64,000 bases of DNA from Druceiella hillmani. Its lineage: Eukaryota > Arthropoda > Insecta > Lepidoptera > Hepialidae. Of the stretch, positions 49,845 to 60,215 are shown one piece after another (position 1 is the first letter of the stretch; each line of letters starts with the position of its first letter). The notes beneath the pieces were generated by a model, which did not search any database, was not told where the DNA came from, and saw only the letters and a program-made list of their open reading frames with translations. The position numbers and the translations under genes are program-made. The stretch covers positions 8,332,501-8,396,500 of the forward strand of contig JAYKKI010000060.1 in assembly GCA_039881145.1 (NCBI GenBank). Reading direction: 5' to 3'.

Positions 49845-50130
49845 GTGTGGACTTATGTTTTGCCACCATACCTCACTATCAGTCGAATCATGATTCTGTA
49901 AAATTCCTGTATGGAACTCTGGGCCTCAAGAGATAGATTGTGTTGAAATAGGCTTGGTTTCCCGTACTGATCTACTCCTTGATGTCCGCTGAGTTGTTAT
50001 CATCTTCACTGACAATGAAGATGAGGTTCTCGATGAACCCTCTTTCATTGATTGTTTCATCGTCGACATGCTGGTCTCCAGCTGCCGTGCCCTCATACAT
50101 CATTATCATATACTTAGTCTTAGCCAAATT
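49845..50130 (-). pseudogene. Decayed LINE reverse transcriptase remnant
   Basis: The minus-strand translation runs KTKYMIMMYEG, then GFIENLIFIVSEDDNNSADI, KE*ISTGNQAYFNTIYLLRP, RVPYRNF and MIRLIVRYGGKT. This follows the LINE thumb-region order: KTKYM, F.YLG..V..DN..S.EI, KERI..GNRAYF.L..LLRS, then LIRPV..YG.ETW. In-frame stops and frame changes show it is dead. It differs enough from the 15.1-15.9 kb fragment to be another element or lineage. Confidence 0.82.
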
Positions 50131-50929
50131 TGAGTATAAATAAGCTTCGATGAATTTTTCATAAGATTAATTAAAGGAAATATAAAATACGGACTCCTTC
50201 CTGTTAAAATTAATCGAAGAATGACTTCAATTAATTTTCAAAATATGCATCTGTTAATTCACTTTCTATTCATTTAAGAAAAACAAAATCTAAATATATT
50301 CTTTGACAATAAAAATATTTTATTTTCCTATAGTATTCTGTTTGATTTCATTTTCTTCAAATATATGCGAATATTTTGCTCTTCCAGAATTTATATAACC
50401 TTATCTGAATATATTAAAATTATTCTCGTTGATATATACTTTTAAAACATCAGAGCGTGATGCTAACTTCAGGTTATATAAGCCTTGATTGTTACTAATT
50501 AACCATAGCTTTGACCATATTTGATAAATACCACGCTTATGGCAAGTAAATGCCTAAAAACTGGCTTTTTCAAGTATGGTAAGTGAATAAGCCTAGGAGT
50601 ATAGCTTGTGCTCATTAGATATGGGAATATCTATGTGACTCTAAGTGTATGAAAAAATCTTTCAGTAGTTCTGTTATAATTTTATTCGTGCGATTTAAAC
50701 TTTTTAGTTCGTTGCATAGAGTTTCGTATTTAAATGGTTCGAAAGGAACTCCGTTGTCACTCGCTGCGTGTTCATTTTCTGTCAGAATTTTTCAGTCCCT
50801 AAAAGAAATTATTCATAGGTTTATATTTTACTCATACTATTTAATTCTCTAACCTAAAAACCGAAAAGCATATTTAAAATTAAACTGTTTTTATTTCGTT
50901 AATTTGTACGTATTCCGTGGTAAAAGTTT
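50131..50929. other. Non-coding AT-rich sequence
   Basis: Nothing recognised. The open frame at 50649-50852 has no motif. Confidence 0.45.
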
Positions 50930-51850
50930 CTCACAAATAACAGGTATGGAGTAATTTGTAAGCAAAGATTTTAGGGACTACATAATTTAACTTTGACGAA
51001 CCATACAACGAAAACGCCGATTTAACTCATTATACTCACGTTCAAGATCAATTTTTCCGAAAAGAAGCTAGGGTTTTTTGTCATAAATAATATACAGGAC
51101 GTATGTTGTCATAAGCAACTGAAATAGAGTCATATGCGAGTAAAATTTTAAGGACTACATAACTGAATTTAACTTTGTCAATAATACAACAAAAACGTCG
51201 AATTCACTACATTATGCTTAGGTTTAAGATCAAATTCTGCGAGAAGCGGCCAAGGCCTTTTGTCATAAATAGTACTCAGGAGGTGCATTGTCATAAATAA
51301 CTAAAATAGGGTAATATTAGAGTAAACTTTTAAGAATTTCTTGACTGAATTTAACTTTGACGAATGATGTAACGAAAATGTCAAATTCACTCATTATACT
51401 CACGCTTTAGATCAATTTGGCTGGGGTTTCTTGTGATAAATAGTATTCAGTACGTATGTTGTTAAAAATAAATAAAATAGAGTAAAATGTGAATAAACTT
51501 TTAAGGACGATATGAATGAATTTAAGTTTGACAAAGATACAACGAAAATTTCAAATTCACTCGTACGTTTAAGATTAATTTCTCAAGGACGCAGCACGGG
51601 TTTCTTGAACTGATACTCATCTGAAAATTGCGAAAACGCCAGTTATGTTATTCTTAAAAATATATTTTGTATCGTATGGTAAAAGTTTGTCATACATAAC
51701 TGAAACAGAGTAATATATGAATAAACTTTTAAGGATTGAAACGTCTGATTCACGTGTTATATTCATGTTTGAGATCAATTTTACCGAGTTGCGAATCGAG
51801 TTTCTTGAACTGAGAATCATCTGGATATTACGAAACCGAGAGTCACGTTT
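50930..51850 (+). repeat. Degenerate tandem array, unit about 178 bp, about 5 units
   Basis: Units contain, in order, TTTTAAGGACTACATAA, GAATTTAACTTTGACGAA, ACAACGAAAACGTCGAATTC, ACTCATTATACTCACGTTTA, AGATCAATTT and TTTCTTG...CATAAATA. Starts are near 50970, 51149, 51330, 51500 and 51728. The last unit has an extra segment containing ACTCATCTG.A.ATT.CGAAA. Confidence 0.87.
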
Positions 51851-52855
51851 CTCTCACATACATTTTATATACATTTGTCTTTAAATTATTACATTCATAA
51901 CTCCCCGCTATTGAGTTTAGATGCTCCTGGTTATTAAATAAGAGGACGATGCCTTAGTTCGTTTCATCTGCCTAGAGCACGCAGAAATATCTTGCGAAGT
52001 AATCTTTTTTCATGTACATTGTTCAACTATGATACGAGCCCAGTATTTATATTTTTTGTGGGATGGATCATGGAGTTGCTTTGTTGTTCGTATCTGATGT
52101 TTATTCTAATAGCTCTATCTTTCTGTCCTATTTATTATTGTTTGAATTACATTTTATAATTGTTCGTTTCTATAGTACTTCTGCATATACAACGCTTTGG
52201 GTAAATCTGAAAGTTGGGCATGGGGCTTTAAAAAATAAATAAATAAATACGTGAAGCCATGTGTTTATACATATATGAGCCAATTACTACTCATTCACTT
52301 ACGGGCTTACTTGGGATTCTTCAGAATTATAAAGCTTGTAAACTTCACATTTGACACGTATATTTAACGCTTCTAGGTACTTGATAAAAAAAAAATGTAT
52401 TTAAATCCCTATATTTGTGAAAATGGAAGTGAAGCATTTCATGGGTACTTTGAAATAACTAAAGTTGGGAATGAATAGTGTTATGAAAAAAGCTGTCAAG
52501 CACAAGTGGAATTCAAACTGTGAGGTTTCATTGATTTTTAGGCCTTAATAAACAGTCAAAGTACATAGTATTTCAGTTAAACTATTCACAAATATTAATT
52601 TTTGAAAACGTAAGCATATTGCCTACTATATCTGTTACAGGTGTAAAATCATGGTGCATATTTAAAAAATATGACATCTAGAACCATCAATGTCTCTGCA
52701 TATGCTTATAAAACCCTTTTTCCAATTTTTTTTTGTATATTTTAACTTTATCTCTGAAGATACTGTAACCATTTATTTTTTGGTATTGGTTATTAAGATT
52801 TATGATGGTTAACAACTTTTATCACTTTGTCAAATTATTAAGTTCTTACGTCAAA
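51851..52855. other. Non-coding AT-rich sequence
   Basis: Nothing recognised. Confidence 0.45.
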
Positions 52856-52942
52856 CGGTTTCTATGAAAAACGGTCACGACAGACAAACGGAGTGGTCTT
52901 ATTCAGGTTTCGTTTTTTTTTTGAGATACGGAACCCTAAAAA
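52856..52942 (+). repeat. Old dispersed repeat copy (best-kept end)
   Basis: CGGTTTCTATGAAAAACGGT, ACGACAGACAAACGGAGTGG, TTCAGGTTTCGTTTTTTTTT and GAGATACGGAACCCTAAAA match the repeat from its centre to its end. Confidence 0.78.
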
Positions 52943-53014
52943 AAGCTAATAAAATCAAATAAAATCATGGTCCTATTTTACTTGAGGAAAGCTGGACGAG
53001 TAAAGTACTTAATT

Positions 53015-53158
53015 AGTCGACTATTTTTGCTGAACGACATAACGATAAGGTCAAATACACTCTATGTACTCATGTTTAAGATCAGTTTCACCGCGACAAG
53101 GCACGGGTTTCTTGAACTGTGACTCATGTGAACATTGCGAAACCGCGAGTCACGTTTT
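53015..53158 (+). repeat. Detached unit of the 178-bp array
   Basis: GACATAACGATAAGGTCAAA, TACTCATGTTTAAGATCAGT, GGGTTTCTTGAACTGTGACT and GAAACCGCGAGTCACGTTTT match the last unit of the array at 51.5-51.85 kb, more than 1 kb away. Confidence 0.82.
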
Positions 53159-53410
53159 TCTCACCAAACATTCAGCCAAATGATGCAACACAACTTTCCT
53201 TTACTTTCTCCGCCGACTCGGGCGTTCGGGCGTTTGAGTAATCGATTTGTTTCGTCAAATGTCGCCGATTGGTTCAGACAGAATTTTATATCTCAGATTG
53301 AGAGGATATCTTACTCGGATGCTGTAATTAAATAAATGCGCTACGTCGGATTAAGCTCTCGTGCTAAAGACGTTCCGGTGTTTACAACAAGGTTATAGAA
53401 AGTTTAAAGA
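53159..53410. other. Less AT-rich island, unassigned
   Basis: It includes TTACTTTCTCCGCCGACTCG, GGGCGTTCGGGCGTTTGAG and CGCCGATTGGTTCAGACAG, the last with a CCAAT-box complement. A 66-residue open frame at 53135-53335 starts in the adjacent repeat and has no motif. It may be regulatory or part of an unknown element. Confidence 0.3.
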
Positions 53411-53514
53411 CTCGCCTTTCGAAGTGTTTTTATTATTACTTAGATAAAATTTTAACTAGGAATGCTATGTTTTTAACAGATTTTTATCACAGTTGCAAAA
53501 TGTAATCACTGCTA

Positions 53515-54420
53515 TCTTTTTCCCTTCTTCTTCGTCACATCTTCATTATCGAAGACCGTATTCGCCTTGAAGTGCCTTTCCAGAGGAGGCATGCTAGATG
53601 AGTCTTCAGCTTGTCTCACTACGTCAGTGGGAGGGAGTGCCGCGATGATATTAAACTGATAGATCAATGACTATCATACGATCACACGATCCACATCAAT
53701 CACACGATCTTTTGCTGTCGACTTTTTCTATCACCACCAATTTGTCTACGTTACCTGGCTGTCTACGACCTATATAACCAAAGTAACTGAGAATTTACTG
53801 ACAGAAACTGGATTCAATTACATATATCTTTTCTTCGCTACTTCTTCTTCACCGCATCTTCATTACTAAAGTTCATACCCATCTTGAAGTGCATTGCTAG
53901 AAGAGCTGAGCAACTGCTTCCGTGCTGTTTTATCTTCGATTTGTCTCAGAATGTCACTGGGATGATATTCCGTGATCATGAAATGTTTTACCCTCTACTT
54001 TTCACAACAACCGGGGTTTAGGTTAGCTGGCTATTTACGAGCTATTCAAACCAAGTAATTGAGAATAGACTGGTAGCAAACTGTCGATAATTACCTATTA
54101 TCTATTCTTCGCTTCTTCTTCATCGCATCTTAATTACCGAAGATCGTATCCATCTTGAAATTCCTCGCTGGAAGAGTTAGGTAGCTGCTTCCGTACTACC
54201 CTATTTTTGGCTCATTCCAAGGCGTCAGTGAGTGGGTATCTCATGATGATATTAATTTGATAAGACCAATGGCTGGGATATTGATAGCCAGATATTTTGT
54301 CCTCTGCGTTTCCTACAACAATCAGTTTGTCTACATTATTTCACTGTCTACGAGTTACATATTAAAAAAAAGCTGTGAATTTGCTAGTAGAAAATAGTTG
54401 ATAATTTGGCCTTAATTTGG
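53515..54420 (-). repeat. LINE 3'-end coding remnant in three tandem units (about 270-310 bp)
   Basis: Read on the minus strand, units contain a block such as YFGYIGRRQPGNVDKLVVIE, matching the (Y/W)FGH(V/I).RR....EKL.V.GKV.GKR LINE C-terminal motif. A second block of the type DALRQAKDRAVWKQL follows, then a terminal GAAGATG(C/T)GGTGAAGAAGAAG. The same order recurs with markers CTTCTTCTTC near 53526, 53842 and 54112. Stops and shifts are frequent. Tandem recurrence of only the 3' end is unusual for a LINE. Confidence 0.75.
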
Positions 54421-54454
54421 AAATGAGGGAATATGGATTTCTTGATTCTCATGG

Positions 54455-54600
54455 CTGTCGTAATTTTTCCCATAACAAAAGTATCAATCTTGGTTCTGTC
54501 CATTGCGTGGATTTTCCAAGACTTGGACCCATGGAGTAGTAATATTTGGATATATGCCCTTAATCTACCAACTTAAAGAACATTTGAATTTCATTTAAAG
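54455..54600 (-). pseudogene. LINE coding remnant upstream of the 3'-end array
   Basis: The minus-strand translation LRAYIQILLLHGSKSWKIHA, then MDRTKIDTFVMGKITTAM, resembles the ...LLYGSE.W.....D..KID.FEMR.LRR segment that lies just upstream of the GH(V/I) block in LINE proteins. Position and order fit the array at 53.5-54.4 kb, so the two probably come from one element. Confidence 0.6.
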
Positions 54601-55221
54601 ATGCAATAGATTCCTAGTTTGTTACTCGTAGCTACCCTCGTGTTTTTAGTAAGAAAATTATATAGAGGTAGAATCATTTTGATTAATAATTACTACAGCC
54701 TGTTATTATGGACAGTTTTAATTAATAAATTAATAAAATATGAAATGCTACAAAAATAAGTTTCTCATATTTTTGAGGTGGTTCAACTAAATATTTTTTT
54801 CCAAGACACTATTCTCCTTTACAATTCGCCTTTTACATTAGAAATTTTCTGATCAAGATTTTTATGTAAATGTTTTGCATCTGTTGATGATCTCTTGATG
54901 ACTACAGTGAATAAAAGTACTGAAATTCTAATTATGCACTTTTTATATTGTTTCTCAAAATACGCATAGTCTCTACATATATATTTATTATTTGAGCGCA
55001 ATTTATTAAGTAATTTAAAAGTTTCAAAATTCACACCTCCAAAGCTGACATTAATAAAACCTTAAAAGTTTAATAAAAATTTCGATAAAAGATTTGCATT
55101 GCTATGCGGTACATTTATGTAATTTTGCAAAATGAACAAAATATTATAATTCATGATGGCAATAAAATGTTTCTTAATAGTCAATGTCATGTGTTTTAAA
55201 TGGAAATTATCGTTAAGTATG
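54601..55221. other. Non-coding AT-rich sequence
   Basis: Nothing recognised; the open frame at 54819-55034 has no motif. Confidence 0.45.
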
Positions 55222-55277
55222 ACAATTAAATGAAACTACGTGATGTAGTATTATTTCTACTTTCTTTAAGTTCTTTA

Positions 55278-55318
55278 CCACAACCTAGGTTTCGTTGTGC
55301 TACAACATCTTCAGGTGG
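55278..55318 (-). ncRNA. Hammerhead-like motif, left arm of foldback copy 3
   Basis: On the minus strand: CCAC, CUGAAGA, an extra U, stem-loop GUUGU-AGC-ACAAC (all five pairs kept), GAAAC, short stem III, triplet GUU and GUGG. GUU still fits the NUH rule for cleavage. The loop differs from other copies while the stem is intact. Confidence 0.38.
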
Positions 55319-55364
55319 GCTATTAGCAAAGATCTTTCTTTTCTTCTGAATCTTTGCTAATAGT

Positions 55365-55405
55365 CCACCTGAAGATGTTGTAATATAACGAAACCTAGGT
55401 CGTGG
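55365..55405 (+). ncRNA. Hammerhead-like motif, right arm of foldback copy 3
   Basis: CCAC (55365-55368), CUGAAGA (55369-55375), an extra U, stem-loop GUUGU-AAU-AUAAC (one G-U pair), GAAA (55390-55393), triplet GUC (55399-55401) and GUGG (55402-55405). The core is intact. Confidence 0.38.
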
Positions 55406-55501
55406 TAAAGAACTTAAAAAAAGTAGAAATAATACTACACCACGTAGTTTTATTTAATTGTGAATAATGAATTTCAACAAAATTAACGCCAAATTTATTC
55501 A

Positions 55502-55962
55502 TTTCCAATGTTAAATATGACATAATTTTTTAAAGTGATATTCTAAATACATATCTTGAATATTAACTTTCCTATTGAATTTCTATTATTTATAAACACT
55601 TTAACCGTAACCCACTTAAAACCGAATATCTTATGAATTGATAGCTATTAAAATTATAGTCTAGATGGCAGCACTTCGCTTCACGAATTGCTACCACGCA
55701 GTTAATAAGGACCTGCAATAGATGGCGCTATAGCATATACTTCGATAATTTTATGACTTCGTCATGTTCTCAATCTTCAAAAGAAATATACAATTTCTTT
55801 TTATTAGTTTGTTAGTTGTTATAATTTAAATGTAATGCATGAATCTAAATATAATAAAATATCACATTTAAATACGAACAATTTTCATAAAACATCTTTA
55901 TATTTTCGAAACCGTTTTATTGGCAAACTAATTATATAAATTATTATTAAAAATAATTATGT
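55502..55962. other. Non-coding sequence with a block shared with foldback copy 4
   Basis: 55858-55900 (from AATATCACATTTAAATACGA to AAAACATCTTT) is nearly identical, in reverse complement, to 57032-57073 in the loop of foldback copy 4, with one mismatch over about 42 bases. Confidence 0.7.
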
Positions 55963-56017
55963 AAAAAATATTCCGTGCAAAATAACATTAATTATTATTT
56001 TGCACGGAATATTTTTT
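55963..56017. repeat. Perfect inverted repeat, 23-bp arms, 9-base loop
   Basis: The arms at 55963-55985 and 55995-56017 are exact reverse complements, with the core ATTCCGTGCAAAATAA. Confidence 0.94.
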
Positions 56018-56884
56018 TCATTCACTAACACATGCAGTAGTAGTAAAACGCAATCATTTATATCGAGCAAATGTATGGTTTAAACCAGACCGTGATGATG
56101 ACTTAAAGATATTAAAATCTAACGTCTTCAGTTGACAGTGGGTGAACAGGAACGGTCACATCATTTGCTTTATTTTTTTCAAGAGCAGTTGGAAAAAACT
56201 AGGCCTAAGATTTGCTATGTCAGGCCAAGTCAAAAAACAGATTTACAAGTGTGTCTATAAACATTATTTAGACTGACTATATATCCTCACACGAATTACA
56301 ATTCGGGCAAATTAATATTAATGTATTGTTCAATTAATATTAGAAATTATTAACATAGAAAATTTCTACGTTGAGTTGCATTTGAACTAAAATCTTTACG
56401 AATAAGGATTCGAGTACTTATGTAATTAGAATTTGTATTATAGCCAAAGGTATTATAAATAGTTCTGAAAAGGAAACTGGTAATAGTCCATGTGATATTG
56501 AGCCGCATGTTACAAGAATACAAATTACACTCTTATACAGTGAAAATAAAAAAAAATAATTTCTGTAATAGTAATATTTAAATCGTTTGCAAGACAAATG
56601 AAAAATTTCGGTAATACAAATCGGGATATTTTTCATAGTAGTTTGTAAATTCTCTTTCTACGGAACTATTTCCACCAGCATGAGGAAACAAAGTGCTCCT
56701 TCCACCAAAGTATCTCCTGCCATAAAACTCGCAGGCCTGAAAAGTCGTCGAAGGAAGGCACGTAAAATTCGCAGAGAAAAATACATTTTGACGATTGATC
56801 AAACGTCAATGTCAGTTAAAGTTTAGTTTTATTTTCCTTTTGGCAATGGCTACATATTCCTTTAGGAAAAGCGATCGATACCTA
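56018..56884. other. Non-coding, slightly less AT-rich at 56640-56780
   Basis: A minus-strand open frame at 56578-56802 reads ACEFYGRRYFGGRSTLFPHA among other segments. I recognise no family, and it is short; it is noted as the least implausible unnamed open frame outside the Osiris gene. Confidence 0.35.
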
Positions 56885-56979
56885 TTGAATATTTTGGTAA
56901 TCGTTACTAAAAAGTTATTATTCTCAATTAAATGAAACTACGTGATGTAGTATTATTTCTACTTTCTTTAAGTTCTTTA

Positions 56980-57020
56980 CCATGACCTAGGTTTCGTTGT
57001 ATTACAACATCTTCAGGTGG
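56980..57020 (-). ncRNA. Hammerhead-like motif, left arm of foldback copy 4
   Basis: On the minus strand: CCAC, CUGAAGA, an extra U, GUUGU-AAU-ACAAC, GAAAC, short stem III, GUC, then AUGG, so one of four stem I pairs is lost. The core is intact. Confidence 0.36.
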
Positions 57021-57106
57021 GCTGTTAGTAAAGATGTTTTATGAAAATTGTTCCTATTTAAATGTGATATTTTTTTAGTTATTATTATATAATCTTTACT
57101 AACAGC

Positions 57107-57147
57107 CCACCTGAAGATGTTGTAATACAACGAAATCTAGGTCGTGG
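57107..57147 (+). ncRNA. Hammerhead-like motif, right arm of foldback copy 4
   Basis: CCAC (57107-57110), CUGAAGA (57111-57117), an extra U, GUUGU-AAU-ACAAC with perfect stem II, GAAA (57132-57135), GUC (57141-57143) and GUGG (57144-57147). One base of stem III is changed (GAAAU rather than GAAAC, leaving a U-G pair). Confidence 0.38.
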
Positions 57148-57243
57148 TAAAGAACTTAAAGAAAATAGAAATAATACTACATCCCATAGTTTCATTTAAT
57201 TGAGACTAATGAATTTCTGCAAAGTAAACGCCAAATATATTCA

Positions 57244-59189
57244 AAAAAGTTATTAAATTTGTATTTTGTTAGAATTATATTATTATTTTCATTTCTTATT
57301 AACGATATTTGATATATTAAAAATGTTAATAACGCGTATTTTTGAAGACAGCTTTTTAAATTTGGATCATGATTACATATGGTATTTGATTCCTTACGCT
57401 TTCCTGATACTCGATAGATGAATTGCTCATTTTTTTGTATTTAAAATGTATCACCTTTTTTAAATATATTCTAATTTTGCAACGCCAAACACATTTTCGC
57501 CGATTTCCTTCCTATGAAAATTGGAAAAACTTTTAAATTGAACCAAAGAAAAGCTTAAAAAGGTTGCAGAAGTAGATGAAATGATATCAGGAGATTGTTT
57601 TAAGCAAACTACAATTGAATAATGACTCTTTATGGAATTTTCATAGATACAGAGGCTGACCTCTTTATTTTTTTAATTTGAAGAGTTCTATCCGAATACA
57701 ATACTGTATTGTTGACCATAAAATGGTTTCTATGCTTTTTTGTTTTAGATTCAATAAAATTGTTAAATTTTTTTATAAACCATATTATAGTTTATAGAAT
57801 ATGGCGATCATATTTTTTAGCAATCTGTACTTATGCGTGTCAGATGTCTTTTAAAAAATTAGTTGCGAAAAGGTTTTAATAAACGCGACAAGCGCTAACA
57901 AAGCAAACCTTAAAAATACCTCAGATGTTCAAAAACAAAAATAATTTTATGACGTTACAGCGCCTATAAAAAATTTATTTAAATATTCAGATATCCTAAA
58001 TATTCAGATATCGAAATTTATTTACATAAATGAAAATTTCTATTTATATATTCTCTTCTTAGTGAATCAATAATTTATAACGAAATAAACACTTGCCCTT
58101 GTAAGTAAATCAACTATTTGATTTGAAACGTAAATGGCTCGACAAAACGGTTTTTATTCATAACACAAACCACTTATTCCGCTCAACTTTAATGGAAATT
58201 CAAAGCGAAGAAAACCTTACATTCTGTGCTTCCCACAAAGATTTTATGTAAAGAAAGTAAATAGAGTTTTCTTTGTCGACTGTTCAATCTTACGTAGAAA
58301 AACGTTCAGTGAATTTTAAGGGAATATGGCGTAGGTTGACTGTTATTTATAAAAGTTTTTACCTCATCACTTTATCGTACGGTTGCTTGTTTCTATGTTT
58401 GTTCAAGATAGAGCTGAGATAGAATGAACTAAGATTAAGAAATCAGGATATATTTTGTATATTTTGAGGTATAGTTTTATTGAGGCATAGTTTTATTGAG
58501 GTATTTTTAAAAAAAAAATTTGCAATTACATTTACTTGGTTATCTAAGACACAACAGTAATGATGAGATGTACCATATCTTGTAACACAGTTCTTTTTCA
58601 AATCTGTGAATGAAAAGCAATTTAACTTTTTTAGTTAAGTTACTTATGATCATTATTGACTCTAATGCTATTGTATCTACTGGGTATTGAAAATATTTTC
58701 TTGTTATGCCTTGTCTATTAAAATTTGGTTATTTTTCGGTAGCAAACCTTTTAAATTGAAAAGATGCTTTTTAATTAGAAATAGTATTGAGAAAATTCAA
58801 AATACAGTACAGTAGTCATCACTTAGGCAAGTTATTATGTTAAAAGTTGAAGCTAGAATATTATAGAATTTATGGTACAGGAGAAATGTCCACTGATTCG
58901 AACGCAATAATACGAAACGTTTTGTCATGACAATTATTAGTAATCTGATGTTATTGTTAATTTGTTAATAGTGAAGTTATAAAAATATCTAATAAAAAGG
59001 GCTATCGGCATTTCATAATTTTTGTTACATATTTTACACAATAATTTATTAATTTATTTCATACTGACAATTTTATTAAATTTTAATCGTTACGTATTTA
59101 TAAATTGTTTTGGGCTTATCCCGTTATTTAGAACTCTTATAAGATCATTCCATCAGAACCCTCATAAGATCATTTATGTACAATTCTGT
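57244..59189. other. Non-coding AT-rich sequence
   Basis: No gene. A short duplication (ATAGTTTTATTGAGGCATAG) lies at 58470-58505. A weak Penelope-like phrase, CTGATTCGAACGCAATAATA then CGAAACGTTTTGTC, lies at 58891-58926. Confidence 0.45.
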
Positions 59190-59240
59190 CTGTTATAGCA
59201 ATCTTTTTTAGAAAACTTGGAACTGACGTGGAAAATTTAA
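59190..59240 (-). repeat. Old dispersed repeat, minus-strand partial copy
   Basis: TTCTGTCTGTTATAGCAATC followed by TTTTTTAGAAAAC is the reverse complement of the centre of the element at 3553. Confidence 0.5.
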
Positions 59241-59815
59241 ATTTGGCATAGTAAAAAAACTTATTAGTCCATCTGTAATGCAATAGCCAACACTCAAACA
59301 CATTAATATGGAAATATTAGACTCGGGGTAAATGAAATCATAGAATTTGTTTTAAATTTCGTATATGACTTGTTATAAAGGTCTCAAATTTCTTTTTCAC
59401 AATTTAAAGTATATTTTTACATATACATAGAAAAATATGCAAAAAATATGTTTCCCCACCTTATTTTCGAAACTAAGCAACCTAAAATTATAAAAAGTTA
59501 GTTTTATAAGCTTTACGCAAAGGTTATATCGATATTAGAGTAATGATTTTAGATGACTTAATTTTTGAAATTGGCAATATTTTTTACGCCTGTGAAAGGT
59601 GCAGTAGGCAATATATTTATGTCGTAAAAAGTTAATATTTGTAGTCTAAAATATATACTATGTACACCGAAATGTTCTTAAGCAACTAAATGTACACAGA
59701 ACCCTCATAGTGCGAATACTAGTAGTACTTGATAGGTTTTTAACATGCTTTTTTTAGTGTGACCTGTAACTACCTAATTAGAATATACGAAACTAAATTT
59801 CACGCACTGCTAACT

Positions 59816-60215
59816 GTTGTATCATCATGAAACTTAAGAGTTATGTGGAGTTCTGATGATAATACAATAACTTGGTAACACCGGACTGATCCCACAAAAT
59901 AGAATCGGAAGTTGGGCACTGAAATTGATAAAGGAATAACGTATCCTGACCGTGTTTGGGCTTGTAATTTTTGTATCGTCATGAAACTTGGTAGCTATGT
60001 GTAGTTCTGATGAAAATACATTAAAATTGTACCATCGGACTGATTTAATGTAATAAAATCGGAAGTTAGACCCTAAACTCGATAATGGGACAACGTATAC
60101 TGACTATATTTGGACTTCTAATTGTTTTATCATTATGAAACTTGGCAGTTGTGTGTAATTCTGATGACAGCATAATAAGTGATTTAATGAAACAGAACCG
60201 GAAGTTGGACAGAAG
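59816..60215 (+). repeat. Tandem array, unit about 152 bp, nearly 3 units
   Basis: Units begin with TATC(A/G)TCATGAAACTT near 59820, 59974 and 60127. They continue through GTG(G/T)AGTTCTGATGA, CGGACTGAT, (A/G)AATCGGAAGTT and, in the first two, ACGTAT(C/A)CTGAC. The 60-residue open frame on the minus strand (59800-59982) is part of a unit. Confidence 0.88.

Larger units (their letters stand above)
55222..55501. mobile_element. Long inverted-repeat (foldback) element, copy 3
   Basis: It has both arms from ACAATTAAATGAAACTACGT to the GGTGG(G/A)CTATTAGCAAAGAT turn, with a small centre at about 55332-55348. The right end continues to GAATTTCAACAAAATTAACG and CCAAATTTATTC, the inverted counterpart of the left end of copies 1 and 2. 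The left terminal segment is absent. Each arm holds a complete hammerhead-like motif (55278-55318 on the minus strand, 55365-55405 on the plus strand). Confidence 0.88.
56885..57243. mobile_element. Long inverted-repeat (foldback) element, copy 4 (most complete)
   Basis: It runs from TTGAATATTTTGGTAATCGT (degraded left end) to CCAAATATATTCAA (right end), so both ends are present as terminal inverted repeats. The arms match the other copies, including GTGATGTAGTATTATTTCTA. The loop is longer (about 57031-57100) and holds a segment also found inverted at 55858-55900. Hammerhead-like motifs lie at 56980-57020 (minus) and 57107-57147 (plus). I could not see convincing target-site duplications by eye. 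Confidence 0.9.

Noticed and set aside
56418..56802. Two overlapping minus-strand open frames (FYGRRYFGGRSTLFPHAGG)
   Set aside because: No recognisable domain, no splice or promoter context, short length; kept only as a note in the regional entry.
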